Positions 61,190-64,000 of a stretch of 64,000 nucleotides of DNA are shown here, one piece after another (the first letter of the stretch is position 1; each line of letters starts with the position of its first letter). Origin of the DNA: Hippopus hippopus. Lineage: Eukaryota; Mollusca; Bivalvia; Cardiida; Cardiidae. The notes beneath the pieces are model-generated. The model saw nothing but the letters and a program-made list of their open reading frames with translations. It made no database searches and was not told where the DNA came from. The stretch spans positions 28,669,442 to 28,733,441 of the forward strand of contig OX328112.1 of assembly GCA_946811185.2 (NCBI GenBank), given 5' to 3'. The position numbers and the translations under genes are program-made.

Positions 61190-64000
61190 AGCTCACCTTG
61201 AGCACTGTGTGCTCAGGTGAGCTAAAATTTAATGATCATGCATTGTATGGATAGAAGAAACAATAATAAAACTATACTAGCATTCAGACTAGAGGGCCAT
61301 GAGGGCCATGATGGACCTTAAGTCGCTTACCTGAGGCTTTTGACCATACATTATCCATTTCCAATATATTGAGGGATATAATAATGGACATTCTGACAAA
61401 CTTCACTATTACTGGACTTCAAATATGGCCTATAGAGTGAATACAAGCTTTTTCTGGAATTTGTCTCAGTGACCTACTTTAAAGCTCAACATTGCCTGTT
61501 TTTCAAACTCTTAGAAATTATCCAGACAAAAATTCTACTAACTTTCATGAGTATTTGAGAGAAAATGTGGCCTGTAGAGTGTGCACGTGTTTTTTTGAGA
61601 TTTGATTTAGTGACCTAGTTTTGATCCAACATGGCCCATTTTCAAATTCATTTAAGATATCAAGACAAACATTCTGACCAAGTTTCAAGATTGATTTAAA
61701 AATGTTGCCTGTAGAGTGTACATAAGGGTTGTCAAAGATTAAACCTGGTGATTTAGTTTTTGATCTGATGTGACCCGTTTTCAAACTTGTTCAAGCAAAA
61801 GTATTGTACCGAAAATGTGGCTTCTAAAGTGTACATAATGTTTTTTCTAAGGCTTCACCTAATGACTTTCTTTTTGACCAAACATGACCCATTTTTGAAC
61901 TTGTCCAAGATATTATCCACAAAAGTATTCTGACAAACTTTCATCAGTATTGGACTGAAAATGAGGCCTCTAGAAAGTACACACTGTTTTTCAAATATTT
62001 GACCAAATGACCTAGTTTTTCATCCAGCCTGACCTATCTTGTTCCAGATATAATCACGACAAACCTTTTGACAAAAAAATGTGGACTCTAGAGTGTACCT
62101 AAGGCTTTTTCTAAGATTTGATAATTATAGTGACCTTGTTTTTTATCCTACACGACCCATTTTTTGAACTCATCATAGACATCAATGCAAAGATTCTGAA
62201 CACAATTCATGAGAATAGTATTGAAAATGTGGCCTCTAGAGTGTACATAAGGGTTGTCAAAGATTAAACCTAGTGATTTAGTTTTTGATCTGATGTGACC
62301 CGTTTTCAAACTTGTTCAAGCAAAAGAATTGTACAGAAAATGTGGCTTCTAAAGTGTACATAAGGTTTTTTCTAAGGCTTCACCTAATGAGTTTCTTTTT
62401 GACCAAACATGACCCATTTTTGAACTTGTCCAAGATATTATCCACAAAAATATTCTGACAAACTTTCATCAGTATTGGACTGAAAATGAGACCTCTAGAG
62501 TGTACGCACATTTTTTCAAAGATATGACCTAGTGACCTAGTTTTTCATATAACATGACCCACCTTTATCCTGATATAAGCAAGCCAAACATTCTGACAGA
62601 AAATGTATATCTAAGGCTTTTTCTTAGATTTTATATAGTGACCTTGTTTTTTACCCTTTATGACCCATCTTTTGAACCTATCATAGACATCATCAAGGCA
62701 AAGATTTTGAACACAATTCATGAGAATCATACTGAAAATGTGGCTTCTGGAGTGTAAACAAGGTTTTTCTAAGATTTGACCTATTGACCTAGTTTTTTGA
62801 CCTGACATGACCTGTTTTCTAAGATATCATGAAGACAAAAAATCTGACCAAGTTTCATGAGTTTCAGACAAAGTGTGGCCTCTAGAGCATGCACAAGGTA
62901 AAAATGGACAATGGACGATGCACAATGCACGACACATGATGGATGATGGTCACACAAAAGCTTACCTTGAGTACTATGTGCTCAGGTGAGCTAGAAATTC
63001 ATGAACATGCATTGTATGGATTGAAGGAACGATAAAACCTATACTAGCATTCAGACTAGAGAGCAATGAGGGCTATGATGGCCCTTAATTGCTTACCTGC
63101 TTTTAACATACATTACCCATTTCCAATAATTTCCGGGATATAATGACAAACATTCTGAGAAACTTTCACTATTTTTGGACTTCAAATACGGCCTATAGAG
63201 TGAGTACAAGCTATTTCTGGAATTTTTCTCCATGACCTACTTTTAAGCTCAACATTGCCTGTTTTTCAAACTTGTAGAAATTATGAAGATAAACATTCTA
63301 CTGACCCTTCATGAGTATTTGAGAGAAAATATGGCCTGTAGAGTGTGGAAAAATTTTTGTCCAAGATTTAATGTAGTGACCTAGTTTTTGATTCAACATG
63401 GCCCATTTTCAAACTCATTTAAGGTATCATCAAGACAAACATTATGACCTTGTTTCAAGAGTGATGTGAAAATGTGGCCTCTAGAGTGTACATAAGGGTT
63501 GTCAAAGATTAAACCTGGTGTTTTCGTTTTTGATCTGATGTGACCCGTTTTCAAACTTGTTCAAGCAAAAGTATTGTACCGAAAATGTGGCTTCTAGAGT
63601 GTACTTTAGGTTTTTCTAAGGCTTCACCAAGTGACTTTCTTTTTGACCAAACATGACCCATTTTCAAACTTGTCCAAGATATTATCGACAAAATTATTCT
63701 GAGAAACATTAGTCAGTATTGGACTGAAACTGAGGCTTCTAGAGAGATACACGGTTTTTCAAGGATTTGACCTAGTGACCTAGTTTTTCACCCTACATGA
63801 CTCATCTTGTTCCAGATATAATAAAGACAAACATTCTGACAGAAAATGTGGACTCCAGACTGTACCTAAGGCTCTGTCTAAGATTTGATATTGTGACCTT
63901 GTTTTTTACTCTACATGACCCATCTTTTGAACCTATCATAGACATCATCAGGGCAAAGATTCTGACCACAATTCATTAGAATCATACTGAAAATGTGGCC
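61190..64000 (+). repeat. Array unit U12 (B'/B mosaic), truncated by the window end
   Basis: S-type hairpin at 61,190 and L-type at 62,959; the M element is cut by the window edge. The first ~0.7 kb is like U11, then it switches to GACCAAATGACC (62,001) and ATAATCACGACAAACC. It has a 9-base loss near 62,819 and a 3-base loss in the M start near 63,098. Confidence 0.9.

Larger units (their letters stand above)
12255..64000. repeat. Hierarchical satellite array of hairpin-ended elements (>51 kb)
   Basis: From CATGAGTATTTGAGAG at about 12,256 to the end of the window the DNA is one head-to-tail array. The base monomer is 115-145 bases, with recurring blocks TGACCTAGTGACCTAG, CATGACCCATTTT, GACAAACATTCTGAC, TTTCATGAGTAT and GTGGCCTCTAGAGTGTA. 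About 24 monomers make a 3.72-3.73-kb unit, divided by three boundary modules into elements L, M and S. Hairpins ending S recur at 15,659, 20,197, 23,920, 27,648, 31,374, 35,098, 38,827, 42,552, 46,281, 50,008, 53,738, 57,460 and 61,190. Copies differ by few bases by eye (not computed). The many 60-99-residue frames are copied with the unit and show no protein similarity I recognise. The array runs past the right edge. Confidence 0.95.

Noticed and set aside
12200..63979. Dozens of conserved 60-99-residue frames recurring once per unit (for example starting MTHLYPDISK, MSGQKTRSIG, MCDHHPSCVV, MKTGHIRSK).
   Set aside because: They repeat because the DNA repeats. They overlap on both strands, have no recognisable domain, and several are destroyed by small indels in some units (for example in U10 and U12), so there is no sign of coding constraint.
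12255..64000. CRISPR array.
   Set aside because: Repeats are degenerate, contiguous and 115-145 bases with no unique spacers or cas genes, and the context is eukaryotic.
12255..64000. CENP-B box as evidence for a centromere.
   Set aside because: I saw no convincing match to the TTCG....A..CGGG pattern in the monomers, so no centromere claim is made from motifs.

Overview
This is eukaryotic, AT-rich, essentially non-protein-coding DNA. No intact gene, tRNA or rRNA was recognised. The best guess for the host is a mollusc, probably a bivalve. This rests on my memory that the 'TGACCTAGTGACCTAG / GTGGCCTCTAGAG' monomer and the 'AGCTCACCTTGAGCAC...GTGCTCAGGTGAGCT' terminal hairpin are abundant in bivalve genomes. 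No search could be run.

Region 1 (1-12,254) is single-copy-looking DNA with decayed mobile elements. It holds a ~675-bp foldback element (103-777), a short GTC..ACGTCCCA mini-repeat (3351-3400), a Helitron-like fragment (from 5513), and a frameshifted Tc1-type transposase C-terminus on the minus strand (7924-8190). From 9.0 to 11.6 kb there is a dense cluster of one TTAA-flanked, ~226-bp palindromic MITE family (five copies). One copy carries a nested Helitron-like insertion and another carries a nested copy of the same MITE with a TTAA duplication. Between them lies a tandemly repeated ~157-bp segment encoding a coiled-coil-like exon. A long foldback (11,940-12,104) sits just before the array.

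Region 2 (12,255-64,000, running off the right edge) is one very large hierarchical tandem array. Level 1 is a degenerate ~115-145-bp monomer. Level 2 is a ~520-560-bp tetramer. Level 3 is three related hairpin-ended elements, S (~0.70 kb, 4 monomers), M (~1.25 kb, 8 monomers) and L (~1.78 kb, 12 monomers), which differ by whole tetramers. Level 4 is a 3.72-3.73-kb L-M-S unit, present as eleven complete regular copies (U1-U11) plus one partial copy (U12), preceded by a partial and a rearranged older unit. Level 5 is an alternation of two unit haplotypes (A and B) that gives a ~7.45-kb period over much of the array. Copies are nearly identical by eye, with mosaic diagnostic variants that point to unequal exchange or gene conversion.

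The repeated 60-99-residue reading frames across the array are by-products of copy identity and are not annotated as genes. The most notable content is the array architecture itself, the Helitron-like ends on every element, and the dense nuclear-receptor-type half-sites (TGACCT) in the monomers.
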